Source of the DNA: Propioniciclava flava
Lineage (GTDB): Bacteria > Actinomycetota > Actinomycetes > Propionibacteriales > Propionibacteriaceae
Assembly (NCBI RefSeq): GCF_004126535.1
Contig: NZ_PPCV01000002.1
Location: 186,001-250,000, forward strand
DNA length: 64,000 bases
Reading direction: 5' to 3'
The translations under genes were made by a program, and so were the position numbers. Positions 63,453 through 64,000 of this stretch are shown in pieces (position 1 is the first letter of the stretch; every line of letters starts with the position of its first letter). The notes under the pieces were generated by a model. The model worked only from the letters and a program-made list of their open reading frames with translations. It searched no databases and had not been told where the DNA came from.

Positions 63453-64000
63453 CTACAGCACCCGTTGATCCGACCGCGACGTCGCCGTGCGGGTGTGCTC
63501 GTACGCACGTCGTTCGCCTACAGGCGTGGGGCGCTCCGCCTGGCGGACACCGATGATCTGTTCAGAGTGCGACACGATGCGAGCGATCTTCAGTTCCAGC
63601 AACTCGTGCGGTCCATTGCTTGTTGCACTGGTCACCGGGCCGGGAACAGCTCCGACGGCGCGGCCGAGTTCGTGCGCGCGTCGGGCGACGGTCATGGATC
63701 CAGAGCGAACGCCAGCCTCGACCACGACGGTGGTCGCAGACAGCGCGGCCATCAGCCGCGCCCGAGCAATGAAGCGATGGCGCGTCGGCACTGCGGCCGG
63801 TGGAACCTCGCTGACCAGGAGGCCGAGGTCGGCCACTCGTTCAAGCAGTTCACGGTGACCCATCGGGTAGGGACGATCAACGCCGTTCGCCATGACAGCG
63901 ATCGTGTCGCCGCCTGACGCGAGGGTCGCTCGGTGGGCGGCGCCTTCGATGCCGTATGCGCCGCCGGCCACGATGATCCGCTCAGCGTTGGCGAGGTCGG
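63453..64000 (-). CDS. DprA/Smf-family protein, 5' end outside the window
   Basis: About 182 residues are visible and the frame is open through the right edge. The Rossmann-like Smf domain shows IIVAGGAYGIEGAAHRATLASGGDTIAVMANGVDRPYP, LLVSEVPPAAVPTRHRFIARARLMAALSATTVVVEAG, SGSMTVARRAHELGRAVGAVPGPV and a divergent C-terminal tail. The usual GSRxxS and RNR segments appear as GAYGIEG and RHRFIARAR, so it is a variant. DprA loads RecA on incoming single-stranded DNA. DprA-like proteins also occur in mobile elements beside DNA methylases. Confidence 0.85.
   Translation of the reverse strand, partial: DLANAERIIVAGGAYGIEGAAHRATLASGGDTIAVMANGVDRPYPMGHRELLERVADLGLLVSEVPPAAVPTRHRFIARARLMAALSATTVVVEAGVRSGSMTVARRAHELGRAVGAVPGPVTSATSNGPHELLELKIARIVSHSEQIIGVRQAERPTPVGERRAYEHTRTATSRSDQRVL

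Overview
The window comes from a high-GC Gram-positive bacterium (Actinomycetota), most likely Propionibacteriales/Propionibacteriaceae. The evidence is the GC-rich codon use, a MoeA/Glp-RimJ-membrane protein block next to UTP-glucose-1-phosphate uridylyltransferase, MscL, an FmdB zinc ribbon and 5-FTHF cyclo-ligase (the actinobacterial 'galU-mscL-moeA-rimJ' neighbourhood), and a dnaK-grpE-dnaJ-hspR operon. I cannot name a genus.

Bases 1-16.1 kb are ordinary chromosome: serC, a DtxR regulator, a methyltransferase, thioredoxin, a flavin-dependent oxidoreductase, tRNA-Arg(CCT), the uridylyltransferase, mscL, an SAF protein, fmdB, 5-FTHF cyclo-ligase, moeA/glp, rimJ and a glpR-like membrane protein. 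A complete IS481-family transposon (6661-9168) sits 15 bp upstream of the uridylyltransferase start. It has 19-bp inverted repeats, a GCTAGA target duplication and three passenger genes. A probable structured small RNA lies just left of it.

From tRNA-Ala(CGC) at 16.13-16.20 kb to the right edge the DNA is a mosaic genomic island. A large serine recombinase abuts the tRNA gene, and its reading frame runs antisense through it. It is followed by remnants of an integrative conjugative element (ICE 1): a DUF4913 protein, an SSB-like protein and a frameshifted VirD4/TraG coupling protein. At about 45.5-60.1 kb the ICE resumes with a MobF relaxase gene that has lost its N-terminal part. A DNA cytosine methyltransferase, a GHKL-ATPase/nuclease fusion and a DprA-like gene follow (60.3-64 kb) and look like a defence module.

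Between those ICE halves lies a block of about 20 kb bounded by insertion sequences (IS3 and ISL3 on the left, IS21 on the right). It carries a protein-quality-control and stress set: thioredoxin 2, ClpB, two universal stress proteins, a NarL-type two-component system, an HdeD-like membrane protein, an HtrA/DegP-like lipoprotein protease, DnaK-GrpE-DnaJ-HspR, a decayed CoA-disulfide reductase/rhodanese and GlpD. This set resembles in function the transmissible locus of stress tolerance (clp/hdeD/trx/degP) of Proteobacteria, but in an actinobacterial version. Several of its promoter regions share a TGGG-N8-CCCA dyad, and no HspR (HAIR) or CIRCE box is visible.

The ICE relaxase is itself split by a 12.3-kb integrative mobilizable element (45,900-58,221). 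The insertion falls exactly within the lysine codon of the relaxase helicase Walker A motif. Rejoining the element ends gives a 42-bp attP with 16-bp imperfect inverted arms centred on the AA crossover dinucleotide. The element carries its own serine recombinase, its own MobF relaxase and three TetR-controlled modules (MDR oxidoreductase plus HXXEE membrane protein; SnoaL-like protein; membrane protein plus flavodoxin). The result is nested: chromosome, then ICE in tRNA-Ala, then a stress island plus a second element that destroys the ICE's relaxase.
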